Below the pieces are notes generated by a model. It searched no databases. It was not told where the DNA came from and saw nothing but the letters and a program-made list of their open reading frames with translations. 64,000 bases of DNA from Myoxocephalus aenaeus (lineage: Eukaryota > Chordata > Actinopteri > Perciformes > Cottidae). Positions 36,392 through 50,777 of this stretch are shown here, in pieces. Each line of letters opens with the position of its first letter. Position 1 is the first letter of the stretch. A program made the position numbers and the translations under genes. The stretch covers positions 453,001-517,000 of the forward strand of contig JBAMJR010000090.1 in assembly GCA_038501785.1 (NCBI GenBank), given 5' to 3'.

Positions 36392-38385
36392 GATGGCAGC
36401 TGCAGTGGCAGAGCTGAAGACGGGTTAACACCAACATGGCATGATATCTTCATGTTGCATTCTGTTTCCTCTTGCAACAGCTGCTAATTTACATATTTCG
36501 AAATGGAGATCAAGTTAAATGTTAGTGACAAACGAATCTCATCCACAGTCGGAGTAAAACATACCCCAAAGCATTTGTATAACAAGTGGATCTGCGTCTC
36601 TCGAGTGGTAAGCCAAACATTTAGAAACACGGCTCGGCCTCAAATTGTAGTTGTTTGAGTGGGAGCCGTCTTCATATATTGTTCGTTGATTGTATGAACG
36701 CAGCACAAAGGACAAACCAGTCCATGTAATAACAGAGCCACACTTCAAAGACCCCTGGCTGAGCCTCTCCACTAGGACAGCACTAGTGGGGATCTCCCCA
36801 AACAGAACGCAGCAGGGGTCCAGCCTATTGCTGCTGCTCTCACTCCCCGCCGCCACTGCTTTCAACTCTCTTATCAGCCCTTCCACTCCTCCCCTCTGCT
36901 TTTTCTCCCCAATTCCCCAAACATGAATCCGTCATAGTGAAGTAAAAGTGAAGATTTGTACTGAATGCCTTCAAGAAAGATACGCTACTTTCTGGGTTTT
37001 TCTCTTGGAGAGAATGGGAGGACTATAAGTTCATATGCTCAGCAGGCAATTAACTGATCATTAACTTGTCAACAGGAGGCCAATATTGTTTATGGCACTC
37101 TTGCACACATACATGCACACACAACAACACACATAGTGTGCTTTCTTTGAAGTTTGCATTTCTCTTCAGTGTGAACGCTAACTGAAAATAGTTTTTGACG
37201 TGGCATCCTTCCCCGCAGTGAATTGTTCTATGAAACAATAAAAGCAGCAATAAGCTCAAAGTCAGGAGACATATGCCATATGTATGAAGATGTCCATGGT
37301 ATGTTACATCAAAGCTCTTAAACCCATGCCTTATACACACCTGGAAGAAAATGACTGTACTTTTGATTGATAAGGTGGTCAAAGAAAGTTCACTACTCCC
37401 CCCACCCCAAATCTGCTGAGAAGCAGAGGTGCGGCGTCTGTCAAACTGCCATTCAATGGGATTTACCAATCACCGAGGGGCAGTAAACATGTGGGAAAAC
37501 AGCCAGGTGAAGATCCGCAGTATCTGGAAAAGCTTTGCTCTATCTGTGTGCCTAACAGTCCATCCACAGCAGCTATCTGGCAGGAATCACTGAAGGCCCA
37601 TTACTGACAGAGAGATAAGGCTGGAGGAAAGAATGGCCCTCCGATAATACCAAAAAGTCAGGGAACATCTTCCTCTGCTCCTATCTGTCTCACATGCGGT
37701 TTAAAAAACAGGGAGCTCTTGACAGTTGGTGCGAAATTGAAACTGTCTCTGACTTGTCAGGAACTCACCAACTCTAACGGAGAGACACCGAAAGTGACCT
37801 TGGAGGATTCTGCCTCTCACTTCTCCCTCTCCCCCGCTCCTTTCAGGGACCGGGGGGGAAGAGCTCACCTTGAAATAAGACTGGGGCCGAAGCAGACGTC
37901 AGAAAATGAGGCGTTGGAAACACGACTATGGTACAAGACCAGAGCTGGGAAATGTCCGGCCTGGTTATGAGAGCCACAGAGCCACGAGAGGCCAGGCGGT
38001 AGCCTCAACACCCAGGTCTGTCACCATGTCATGTCTTTATACGTCACGCATACCTTTTAAAGGTATCCCCTAAAAACACTTGTACCACTTAAATGACTCC
38101 CTTGCGTCTACACCTACTCCCTACTATTTATGACCTAAAGCCGGGAAGAGTCCTATGCACCAGGCTCTAAGAAAGTGATGCCTACTTGTAAGCGAAAATG
38201 GAAAACTGTTAACATTTACCAACCTATTACTGTCTGGGAAACACAGGGTTCTTTGTGTTTTATCTTATTCAATCCTGTCTGTAGAAGATTTCTATAACAG
38301 ACTAGACAACCTGGCTAAGTTTTCTTGACAATGTTGTATTCTCACATCTTCTATAGTATTGTAGAGCTTAACTTGTTCTATAAAC

Positions 38386-38388
<3 letters not shown>

Positions 38389-38429
<41 letters not shown>
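38389..38429. repeat. (CT)n microsatellite
   Basis: About 20 uninterrupted CT units. Confidence 0.97.
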
Positions 38430-38431
<2 letters not shown>

Positions 38432-39469
38432 TTTTTCTTTCTTTCAACAATTCTCATAAAATGTGTAAAATATCAATGTGACATATTTGTGAGTCATTTT
38501 TTTAGTTTAGGGACAGAATAGACCCCAAAAATAACTTACGGTTTAAGTACCTTTATACGAATGAAAGGAACTTCAACATTCAAAAATGCCATTAAATGCC
38601 ATTAAACAGTCTTGCAGCATTAACCACAATGACCTAATACACCCAGAGATATAGTAGTAAAAGGACATAAATCACAGTTTATGTCTCTCGGAACATTTTG
38701 CCAACCCCACGTGGACGTACACCTTTTCCCCCCATTTGCTGCAACATGCACACAAAGTGCCTCACAAAGCAGTTTGTGCCTCCAGACCGCAGCCGCAGGA
38801 GGCAGACTGCTTGATGATGAATAGAGATGTCAGATGGCCACGATAGAGAAGGGCTCCTTAACGGCCCGACTGACCCGTCGTTCGAAATAGAAACGGTGGC
38901 CGAAGCATTAAGACCGGTCATCAATCTCCTTCCAACACGTGAATGATGATTTACTCCATTCAAATCAGTGACTGAGTGAAGAGCAGCGAAACAAAGGAGA
39001 CTGTATGTATTTCAATTTCTGGGTGCTCTTCATTTTCAAGGCAACTGTATGCATGTGTGTGTGTGTGTGTGTGCAAACACCAGCACATGTATCTATAATT
39101 TTGCATCTGACATGGATTCATGTGCTATGATGCATATCCGCCACCACGCACCTTTGTATTATGGTTTTGTAATTGTTTTTACACAATCTGTCGAACCCCA
39201 GCGCTGGTATTGCATTGCACTACTAATACCTGGCTGTAATATATTGATCTTCCCTTCCATACTGTATATATCAGCCAACAATTTCACTTGCTAACGAAGT
39301 GTGAAATGAAATGTGAGAGCAACATCTTGTCCAAAAAGCTCTCCCAGCTATTAGTTTCATTTAAATGGGACGCACGTCTGCAGTATTGTGTCTGAAGTGT
39401 ACAGCTTGGTGCCCAATGAGGACCAAATGTACTGCTTGGTTTATAAAGGCTGAATTGATTGTTTAGTGA

Positions 39470-39661
39470 AAGACAGCATTTCACAAACTAGCAATTACAG
39501 AAAAGACCAGAATATGTACATATGGCCATAACCATAAAGAAAGTGAGTGCGAAACAAACAACGATGAATATGATGAAGGAGGAGGCAATAGCATTACTGA
39601 GGGGGAGGAGGAAGAGAATTACAGTGATGAAGAAGTCGAGGAAGAGGACAATGTTGACTGA
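39470..39661 (+). other. acidic open frame, possible exon or relic
   Basis: Open from after the TGA at 39467 to the TGA at 39659-39661, 63 codons with no ATG. The end encodes TEGEEEENYSDEEVEEEDNV and D, preceded by ETNNDEYDEGGG. Acidic C-termini of this kind occur in many nuclear proteins and also arise from GA-rich DNA. I do not recognise the sequence and see no clear acceptor at its start. Confidence 0.25.
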
Positions 39662-42600
39662 ATCACTACAGAAATCAGAGTGATTAAGGCCATGCTCATG
39701 CTGATGAAAATGATAGTTTATGAGTCTACAGCTACGAGTCAGGGGATGATCGTGATGAAAAGCATAATTAATCCAAATCTATACAGTGTGGATACATACA
39801 AACACACATAGCGGAGAAAATTAAAAAGCAGAAGCATTTTCTGTCACAGTTAGCAGCTGTGAAATTTATACGATAAAAAAAAAAAATATCCAATCAAAAA
39901 TCTTGACGCTTCAAGAAAGCTAAATTCAGACCAAGTTCTTAAAGAAGTTATGACCAGAGTGACGGCTGCAGAAGGAGATCTTAATCGCCTCCAGGGGTGC
40001 AGTGCCGAGACCGAGTCCAGACCCGTTTGGTCCACGGCACACTAATGCCAATTAGAGGGGAAGAAGGACGGCTTGTAATCTGTTCAGTTAGCCCTGGCAG
40101 GTCCTTTGGGGTTTAGGGGAGATTCAGGCCCGGGACCTGCTGTGTACTGCCGTCTATGAGCCACACTAGTCGTGGCTCTAGCTTTACTCACAGCAGTTTG
40201 AAGCAGTCTGATGAAGGAGGTTGTTGTTGTGTTACAACCAGACAGGGACACGTGAAGACCATTTTCATGGATTACTAGGGAGAGACCTGAAGGTGTGTAT
40301 GACAGTCATGGTGAGATTTGTAACAGTTTTTTTCAAATTTACCACATCTCTCACAGACTGGATGGATTTTAGGTCAGACTTTGTTCACTACTCTCTGTTC
40401 CCCTACACCCTATTACTTCACATCCACGTTGGTTAAAGAGTCAGATATAGAGATGGAGACTCTGAGGGCGTGTCAGGTCCCAGTCCCAAGTCTCTCTCTC
40501 TCTCTCTGCTGCCTGGCACCCCTCCATGGCTGTTTCTGTGCCCTGTCAGCAGTACAGCCAGGCAGAGAGATGCATCCACCCTGCTCCGTGCTCATCTCCG
40601 CGCCGTGCAGTGCGCAGATGTCCACACAATTTACTGCCCACACCAAATTGGATCACTTCTCTGGTGTTTTGAGGAGGCCTCGCACCTGCTGGTTTCCACC
40701 TCTCTCATAAACAACTAAACATCCAGTTGATTTAAGGAGCAAATTAAACCAAGAAGGCCTGAATAAGACAGAAAAAGGAGTTGATGGTTGCTATGGAAAG
40801 AGGAGACTGTTTCTTTTGTTGTTGCAGCAAAATCCAAAGATTCCCCCTCTTAAGTTGTTTCGAAAAACAAAGGCATGGAAATCGTAGCGTGGTCTCCAGG
40901 TTTCAGTGCCAGCTCAGCACCAACACAGCCGCTGACCATCTACAGCTTGCACAGTTTGACCTCAGAGGCAGCCGTGTGGTCTGCCAGGTCTCCAGAGTGT
41001 TGCTGAAGTTAAGCACAATCTGACATCTGCTCAGCTGTGATGTGACTGAGTGACAACTCCATTTTCTCATGTTGGTTGTGTATGTATCATTACAGTAATT
41101 GGAAGAAAAAGACGTGTGTGTGTGTGTGTGCCTCTGTTTTCTGGTAATACACATGTGCGCATGTGAATCCTGAGGGGTCCTGGCAGGTGGTGGCACACTG
41201 TCAAGATCAATTATTGATCTCTCCTGGACTGCCAGGTGTGAGATACTACTGCATCACACTCAGACGTGGCCTCATAACTCATCATTGCAAAGATGGCAAG
41301 AGAGAGGGACCAAGCAGCAACAGAATAACTGTGTGTGTGTGTGTGTGTGACTCCAGCAGCACTCTTGTTGCTGTGTGCCATGAGATTGGAGAGCAGCTGA
41401 CAGCTGAGTACATAGCAACCTTATCACCACACAGATCGTTGATGTGGGATGATCCTGCAAAATCCTTGATTACATACATTCAATGCCCATTATCTTCAAA
41501 AAACTAAAACAAAAGATGGGGTGCAAATCTTTATTGTTGGCATGAAAGACCGACCTGCTAAAAGCCCAACCACCACCCTGACCTCTACGCCCTTAGTTTC
41601 TGGCTCACTACATAAAGGCCACACTACTCCCTGCACTGATGGCTGGCATTGGAGTTAAATTGTGCCTTGCAGAATCATCCAATATGAACATAATTTCCAG
41701 GGTTGGCCTACTGCTATGACATGCTGTCACTTGTGGGCATGGCTGTCCATAATATATACTGGGGCAAAATTACTCTCATAAATACACATTTACATATTAC
41801 ACCTATTTATAATGTATACCAGTATTAACATTTTAGATTCCAACGGTATTTCAAGTCAACGTGTTCTCATTCCAGCTCATCACATACTGACGCTTTGTCA
41901 AATCCCTTGGCGTCACTTTTAAATGCACTGGTCGCAGTACGTCACAAACTGGTAACACTGCTCTCTAACACCGGTCTCCTGGTTGAAGGTCCTGTGTTAG
42001 GGGTGTGACAAAGCATCGGTAAAGCAGGTCATGTTTTAACCTCTAATTGCACTAATTAAAGACATAATGAAAGATTCTGATCTTCATCAAACTGAGAGTT
42101 CTCCCTATCTGACATGTATTTGATTTGAGTCAGTTCTATCTGGTATAATCATGAGCAGGCGGGAACAGACCAATCTGTATTCAATCATTAGGCTGGACAG
42201 CGCACAAGCTGCAATTTTTGCCATCTTTGTTCGTCACAGTAATTACAGAGAATATGTGTTTCCCACTGACAACACAGTTGAATTTTCATTCAACAGCCCG
42301 TATAGCTCCTCCTTTTTTATTTCAATGTGAACCATTATTGCATGGACGTCTTGCCTTACTTGTTGCTGTATATTTGATCCGTAAAATGGATCAACCGAAT
42401 TGTTATTTGAACAATGTAATTCATGAAATGATTCTTCAGTACGTCCAGACTCAGGTTACATTTCTTTCCTATCTTTTCAATTTACATTAGACATTATACA
42501 TTACATTAGTTAGCAGCTTCTCTAATACCATAGTATTTTTGTTTGGTGAGTATCAATATGGTCTCCATCCTTTCACCCAGTAGCCTATCTAATTGTTTTC

Positions 42601-45600
42601 TCAGCACAAACTCATTCACTGTCCTCCTTTCTCTTACTCCCTAAATGCAGAATTAAATATACAGTAATTACACACTATAATTACTGGTTTTGCTGCCTTA
42701 CAGGATAATATGGGCAAATATTTCTGCAATATTTAAATCTGAAAATCCTCCAGCTTTAACTACCTGTTAAACTACCTAACATAAGTAACTACCTGTTAGT
42801 ATGTCATTTCTGCCTCTAGATGTCTCGTAATCAAAACAATACCAAAATGGACTGTGATGGAGAATTATTGTTTACATTGTTAAGCAATCAACATCGCAGA
42901 TGAACGTCGATCCGATGTGACTCAGGCATTTCATTATCAGGTAATGGATTCAAGTTTTAGTCACATTACAATTAGTCACCTTAAGTGAGTTCATGTTATG
43001 TTATTTCACTTTCATGAAGTAACGTTAGCTCTCTCCATCTTGAGATTGCCACACCAATATTTCCCCTCTTCCTGTCCCATCATCTTCTTTGGTCATTTCA
43101 TTCGTACGTTAGCGCTTAATTTGGAGCAGGCAGCACTCATACTCCATCACAACTATTGTAAAGAAATGAATGTCTTGCCGACTTAAAGAGTATATGATGC
43201 CATTGACAGGCGACCAAATGACAAATACCGTGACCTTAAAATTACAGATTTCTTTGGGTTTGAACATTATTGGAAACCTTTTGTATAATAACAGTAAACA
43301 ACATAATAACATTGGTGTAGTGGTTTTTAGACATTCTAATGTGGGAATGTCACATATGATACCTTATACGTCTCCCTAAAGTGCCGCCATCTTCAAGGTG
43401 AAGGTTTAGCTTCATGCTTTTTATTTTCTAATATCATTAGGTGCATTCTTGCATGCTTGATACTGTATACTGACCATGTAATATAATATATCCTTGACTT
43501 CAAAGTCACATTTAATTTGCTACCCTTCTCATTACTTTGCTTTTCATCAGTGTCTATTACTCAGTATCTGTAACTGGATAAATTATGGGTGGGTTTCACC
43601 AGGCGAGTCTACAGGGGGTCAAAGATATTCAAAGAGAAACCATTGCAAAGTCAATGGGCCCTATCCCAATTGCATATCAACCACACAGCATTTATCAGTT
43701 TCCTTCTTTTCTACACATTCAGTAGATGTTTTCTTTCTCTTAAATTCTGTCTCTCTTATACATGATAAGGTAACGTTGGCATGCACATTTACTGATGAAA
43801 ACCTAACTCTCAAAATCAGTACTGCAGCATATTCACACTCCCCATTTCAAGGTAGATATAAACACATTCAGAGATTAGCTAAATTATAAAGTAATTCAGG
43901 AGACATTGGAGGAAATGAGATCAGATTATAGCAGTTTAAATCATAATAGCCTTCTTTTTGAAGTGGATTATATAATACAACAGTGATGATGAGAGCTAAT
44001 CCATGACCACAGAGCATGGATAACGGGAGAATCAATGAATAGATTTCCAGAGTTTCTATGAAACAATGGTTTGGTTTCTGTAATTACATCTGTCATGTGT
44101 TAATAAAACCATTCTGCAGAGACCCATTGTACCTCTGCTATGTTAACCAATGGGCAGGTGGATTGACAAGGCAGATGATCAGAGAAATGCTTTGAATGAA
44201 ATATTTGTGACTAAAATGATGCCGAGCCAGAGCCGTGTGCAGGATTTGTTCTTCTAAAATAAAACAAATTCATCCAATGGCACCTGCAGAAAACCTCACT
44301 CTGGAGGTTTGAACATTTCCTCGACTGAAGAGCAATAATGTACAAAAGGCAATCTAGCTTGAACTGTTGAGAGAGCCATAATGGTAAGCAGCCACTCCTG
44401 CAGAGATGTATTCCCTGTCAGAGGCAGTGCCAAAAGCCCAGGGACTGAAGAGCGAGGATGTTCCCTCGGCCATTTTGGCACAGAGTAAACCTGGAGTGGA
44501 CCGTATCACCTCCATCACGAGGAGCACCCCAGAACTACTCATGAGCTCCCTTTCATTTGTCACGTTTCTCCTTCATCAGCGCTTGTCAATGAAACACTTG
44601 CATGTCTTTATTTTTATAGTCACTGGCCCTATTCTTCTGGCTTTCTATTGTTTTGTATTCTACATTCACCGCCTCTCTTCATCTCTCTCCTCCAGGCTCT
44701 ATGTGCCATCTCTGACGCTCTATGCAGGCTGGGAGGATGCTGGGAGTAAATAGGCATGAGTGCATCAAGCCCACAGCTCCCTGGCAGAGACAGGGGGAGG
44801 GATCATCAGCCGAATATTGAGAAAAGCACCCTGACAAAAGGAATCAGACAGCAAATGGACCTTGCAATAGAGTGTGTTGAATCATTCAAAAGCTAAACAG
44901 TAGGGTAGCACATCAATACAGTATGAGAGGTGAAAAGTGTGCTTCATTAACACAATGCTAGCCAGCTCAGGAACCACTGCAAGGAATGTACAAGAGTTTC
45001 CTCTTTGCATCACTTAAATGGATCCTGATTGTTCTAATTTACGGACAAGGCAGGTCACTGGGAGTTTAAGAGATAAACTTCCATGCGATGTCACTTGGAA
45101 CGGGGGATTAAAGTGTATGTTAATTTACATTTGAAAGCATTGCTCGTTCATCAGTAAATAAACTGAATTATGGTTTGCTGCTATTTGTGTTGGTCGGAGG
45201 GTGGGATATGGTAGGAGGTGAAGACAGCACTGGCTGCGTTAGTTTTATGTAAACATGCTGCAATTTTAATGGACTCTAACATCCTTAGCAGGCCCTCCTG
45301 TGAGGAACATAGAGGAAGGAGGATGTGGGAGGCTTTCAGACCACTTTGCTCCTTTAAATCTGTCAATTTTGCCCTGCTTTTTCCACCCTCCCTCTCACCT
45401 CATCTCCCCATCTTCTTTCACCTAAGGTCTACTCATGCATGTTATCACTAAGCTGGCAGCGGTGGGAGGCGACAGAGGAATTCTCAAGGCCTGAAATGCT
45501 CCCCCTTTGCAATCCAACCCTCCACCACTCCATCTCTATTTTCACGGCCATCGCTCCACAGCTGTCCTCCACTCTCACTACAGTCACCATTATAGCATTA

Positions 45601-47561
45601 TCCCTGCATGGCATCCAGTGCACTAACTAATGAGATCCTCCTCTCCTCCCCTCCTCTGCATAGTGAATGTGTTCTGTTAGCTGGAATAAAGTCTGTGATA
45701 AGCAGAGCGGACATCAAACAGGTGTGAGAGGTTTGCATGTCTCCCGCCAGTCTCCCAGTGGAACCAAAACGCTGCGACTAAATCCACAATCCTGCACCCT
45801 CACCTGCTGCTGGCACTCCACTACACACCCCTGCAGTTACTGGGCCACTCTGGGCCACATGCCTGATGTGTGTGCCAGTCACTTGGTAGTTCTGCATTGA
45901 CGATGATAACCGCTCGGTCCCTCAGACAAGAATCACGGCTCGGTTTAAGTGGACATGCCATCAGATGAAATTTAATTGAGTGAGCATAAACAAACAAGCT
46001 GCTGTGCATGCAGAAATGCACAGAGAGGCTGATATACTTGTGCATGAGAAAGAGGGAAACCTCTTGCTTTCCATTCTGGTAGCCTGTGCTGGTAGATTGT
46101 GTACAAGTTTGTTCATATACGTTCAACACAATAAGTGCAAAAGGTTCTAGGAGAGTGGAATATACATCTGAGCATGTGGTAATCAGTGATTATCCTCTGA
46201 ACCAGCCACATTACAATGATTCAAACTGTAATAACGCAGCTGTAATAATCACATGGAGTGCGTTCCCACTCATCTTTTTTATGCTCAAATTGAAAATGCA
46301 GCTGAGGTGGAAAAGTTGGTACATTGTTTAAAGCAAAACTGGAGAAATGTGCAGCGGAAACAGGAGAATCAAGACAAATAATTCTTGAGTAAATAGTACA
46401 TGAAGCATGTGAATTAAACTGAGGCTTCAGTTCCACTGGAGAGATGAAATATTGCAGCATCAGATCTGTGAGGAAAGTACTTTAAAAGTAAGACATGTGC
46501 CAAATGTGGAACATGTCTTACCAAGCAAGCAGAATGCAGATGAGCTTCTTGAACAGGAAAGTGTTTTCTGCAGAGTCAGAGAAGTGAGGTGCAAACAGAT
46601 GGCAAAACAACTATGCAGCTAGAGGCAGATGATTTGGCGTTTAAAGTCAAATGCATTATTTAAGGTCTGGTCATTATGTTATCGACGCAACAGTGATCCA
46701 CACAATAAGCACATGCTCAGTTACTTAATCTGTAATGAATTACAGTTTAAATGAATAACATGATGTGTGGTTATTTTGAAGTCATGGTAACCACATAGAC
46801 CGCTGTGTGTAATGGCACTGCGCTTTGGCATGTAACTCTCTAAAATCTGACCTGCAGAGAGAACACACTTAGTGCCTTTCTCTGAACCCCTGAGACGTTT
46901 TGTTTTGTTCCCCCACATTACGAAAGCACATTTTCCACTTACCTATCGCGGTATCTAGCCCTGCATATAGTTTGGGTTTTATGTGCATAGCTTTTCAGCA
47001 CTTTTAAAATGTCTGCTGCTTCCCAATACAATGAAGGTGATTGGAATGTTTTTGTTGCTATAAGCATAAAAAACATTTGAAAAACAAAGAAAAATCCACA
47101 TATATTAATGTGTTGCTTTTCAGGCCAGTTGATGCGACACAACACTATGCAATCCCAGCTGTGATGCTCCTTTTTACTTTGTCTTCTTCCAGACATCCCA
47201 GTCTAAACGGTGTGTGCAACTACTCTTAGAGAAAGAAGGAGCAACCAGGAAAAAGAGTTGACGGAGGACACCCTCACCCTCTCTTTTTTCTCTTACAGTT
47301 CTTCTGCATGTGCGATGCTGAAAAATGAAAAATATGGAGGAGGGATATGGCATATTTGTGTATGTCTCTGCATGCATTTTGTAGATTTTTTGGAGAAAAC
47401 ATCAGTTAACTAAAAAAGATACAAAAAATAACCGAGTGCACTGGCTTGTTGACAAAAGAAAGTACAAAAAAAAAAAAGAAGTCACAAACAGCTGTCACAG
47501 ATATTGCTTTATGCTCTTGTTCTGTCAAGTGTGCACATGCACGTCTCCACAAACACACAGA

Positions 47562-47565
<4 letters not shown>

Positions 47566-47617
<52 letters not shown>
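47566..47617. repeat. (CA)n microsatellite
   Basis: About 26 CA units. Confidence 0.97.
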
Positions 47618-47619
<2 letters not shown>

Positions 47620-49675
47620 AAAGCAAGAGAAAGCTATAACAGAAGTTGCAAATTGTGTGATACATAATCTTGAGATGGCAGTGTAGCCAGAGTTCAGTAA
47701 ACATGTAAAGATGAATGTGGCAATAATTCAAAAGCAAGATGCAGCCACGCTTGTGGAAAATAGAAAGAGGTCGAGAAAGAAAAAAAAGAGAGAGAATATT
47801 TCAGAAGTGAGCAGCGGAGGTAAGGAAAAGAGAGAGAGAGAGAGGAGTGGAGGAGAAGAACGAGTGTTGAACAACCTCCAGCACTCCGGCGCAGTGTGAA
47901 CAAGGTGAGGTCATCTCTTGGGGAGCTGGGGCTGAATTATAATCACAACAATAAGGTCAACAGAGTAATCCCTGTCCGCTGAAATGTCACTGTTCCCCGG
48001 CTCTGACACGGCTCCCCACGCTCTGCGTCACAACAACTGGCTATCGATCACACTAATTAGGAAACGATGAGGCCTGCTGCAGAGGTGACACACAAACGTG
48101 AAGCTGCACGCACACAAGCTAATTACATGTAGCGCTTGTAAACACATATGTGCTCACACTTATGTGACCAAGCCGTTTGGTTTAGATTCAGTCTCCTGGA
48201 TGGGAAGTCAGGTGATGAATATAAACCTGCATTGAACACAGGCTGAGAGGAAAAATAAATGGAACTGAAGCATTAAAATCGACGGCCTAACATGAGACAC
48301 ACACACACACACACACAAAAAGACAAAAGCAGGGTAAGGAGGAACATCACAGCACATTGTCGGGCTCAGTGGTGCTCTAGTGAAAGATTAGTGTGTCTAA
48401 CTAATTTACAGCAGTGAGAAATCTGGATTATGTATTTTCATCGATCAGAGAACACAACCTGCTTAATAGCAACCATAAATAAAATGTGTGTATATGGTTT
48501 TGTAAGTAGTGTTTCCATGGACTATGAAAGAAGTGCCCATGCATGCATGCATTTACAGAAAAGTAAAGGGGGGCTGGCCAGAGGAATACAATCTTCTGTA
48601 ACAATTCTGTAACAATATATAAACGTGAAGCGGGTGGACCCACTGGTTCCAAAAGTATTTACCCTGAATAATCAAATGATCTCATATAGGTTTGTGTTAA
48701 AGCCACCAGTTTGAAAGGTGCTAACATCTAAATGCAAACAGTGCCTGAACAGAGGTGACAGGGCCACAGCGCTGACCTGAGTGGGAACCAGAGGGTGGGT
48801 TGGTCGGCGGTGTTTTCAGGTGCAGAGCGGTGACCATGAGCTCGTCCCTGGCCAACGTTCACTCAAACTTTATAATATTTTGGGTGCTCGTTAATGGCTG
48901 CATGGCCAAGGACCTCTCAAGGTTTTAGTGACTCAGACTTTCTCTGAACACCTGTTATTGCCTATTTGATACTGCCATTGATTTATTGCTTACTGCTGAG
49001 TCACTCACTGAGAGTCACTGGCCCCGGGTCGACAGTGGGGGGAAACCAGGACACACTCCTGACTGCACTGCTGCTGCTGTTATTTCAAGTCTTTTAACTG
49101 GGCATCAACCTCACATTTACATCTGCTTTCTTTTTGTATTAACCAAAAGAACATACTACTAATTCAGTATACAAGGGATGTACAAATAAAACAATAACAA
49201 AAGGAGTATATGACAAAACATACAGATATTAGGGGTCTTAACAGCCTTTTTGTTAGTCGAATTAGAACGTAGTGTTGCATGTTGCTCTACATTCCTTATG
49301 AAAACAACAAAAGACATTTTTTATTGTTGTATTAAAAAAAAAAAATTGCCAACATCACTATCAAATTTATTATAAAAACTGGTGTCTTCTTTTCCAATTT
49401 AAAAAACACATTTTCCCATAATGATGTTCAGTATTTAACGATCTGATCAATGCCAAATCAGCAAAGGTCTTGCCAGAATGTCTTGGTGAAAGCGCATTAC
49501 CAAAATAAAACTGTTTCTAAACATTCATCACAGAAAGAGAGGTTTGTGCTTATGCCTCTGCATTAGTGATTGGCAGCGTCATATCTATGAATAATTTGGA
49601 AGGACACTTCCTTAACTCCTTAACCTTATTCATGATTAGGTATTTATGAAGAAGCCTCCAGATCTTCTTCCAATA

Positions 49676-49677
<2 letters not shown>
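47618..49677. other. no gene recognised
   Basis: Contains a purine-rich stretch (47765-47865) and a short CA run at 48298-48317. Nothing else seen. Confidence 0.6.

Positions 49678-49708
<31 letters not shown>
49678..49708. repeat. (TA)n microsatellite
   Basis: About 15 TA units. Confidence 0.95.
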
Positions 49709-49712
<4 letters not shown>

Positions 49713-50020
49713 ACCATCGATTCCAATGTGCCATGATATATTGAATAGAGACAACCTCTCCTTAAAATAGGGCAGGTATGGCTCAATTACTATTTTAGGG
49801 ATGCAAAGCTGACTTCCTACTGGGGCGTGTCATTAGAAGCCTGTCAGTCCAAAGAGGGATGACGCAATTTCCAGTTCATCACAGTCTGTTGCACAACCCT
49901 CTAGTCCAGGGTGAGCAGAGCACAGAAAGACATTGGGGTGCCACACTATACTGTAGTCCTGCCATGGGGCAGCAAGGCCTGCTCCCATAACCATAACCAT
50001 AACTGCTACTTGCATAATCC

Positions 50021-50585
50021 GGTAGCACTTTATAATAAGTAGACACTTTTTAGCATTAGTAAAGCATGAATAAACAATGAATTCATCATTTATAAAGCAT
50101 TATTCCAACATGAATACTCATTAGTAACTCATTCATAAACACAGTTATACATGTTTCATTCTTGACTACTGTACGTAACTACTGAATTCATCATGACATT
50201 TATTAATGCTCTGTAAAGCATAAATAGTCTACACTTTAGATTAAGTCACAGAACATGCTTAACTAATACTTAACTAATGAATAGTAACTACTGAACTAAT
50301 GAGTAGTAACTACCTGATTTCATCATGAATGCCAGCATTTTTTTTTATCATTTACTAACACTTTATAAATGATCTTATTAATTATCTATAAGACATGAAT
50401 ACTTCATTTACAAATGGGGAATTCATCATTTATAAAGTATGAAACCATAGCTTATTAATCAAGAATGAAACATTTATAACTGTGTTTATGAATGAGTTAC
50501 TAATGAGTATTCATGTTGGAATAATGCTTTATAAATGATTAATGAATTGTTTATTCATGCTTTACTAATGCTAAAAAGTGCTACC
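50021..50585. mobile_element. foldback MITE with 8-bp target duplication
   Basis: Begins GGTAGCACTTTATAATAAGT and ends in the inverse, GTGCTACC. The two halves are inverted repeats of each other over about 140 bp: for example CATTATTCCAACATGAATAC in the left arm reappears inverted at about 50506-50525. The left arm has a small insertion near its tip. CATAATCC lies directly outside both ends (50013-50020 and 50586-50593), a perfect 8-bp target duplication. There is no ORF. The 8-bp duplication would fit hAT- or Merlin-type transposition, but the ends do not decide this. Confidence 0.88.
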
Positions 50586-50715
50586 CATAATCCTAACACT
50601 TACCCTAAATTGAAAATGCAATGATTAACAAATTGCATTTTGTCCCCAAAGGGAGGGTGAGTCCCCACAATGTGACTGTGTAAACAGATGTATGTCCCCA
50701 CAACATGAGTAATAC

Positions 50716-50775
<60 letters not shown>
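50586..50775 (+). repeat. teleost repeat with TGTCCCCACAA and terminal (CA)n
   Basis: Starts CATAATCCTAACACTTACCC, contains TGTCCCCACAACATGAGTAA and ends in a CA array at 50725-50775. A matching CATAACCATAACCATAAC stretch lies left of the MITE (about 49985-50012), so the MITE interrupts one older copy of this common fish repeat. Confidence 0.5.
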
Positions 50776-50777
<2 letters not shown>

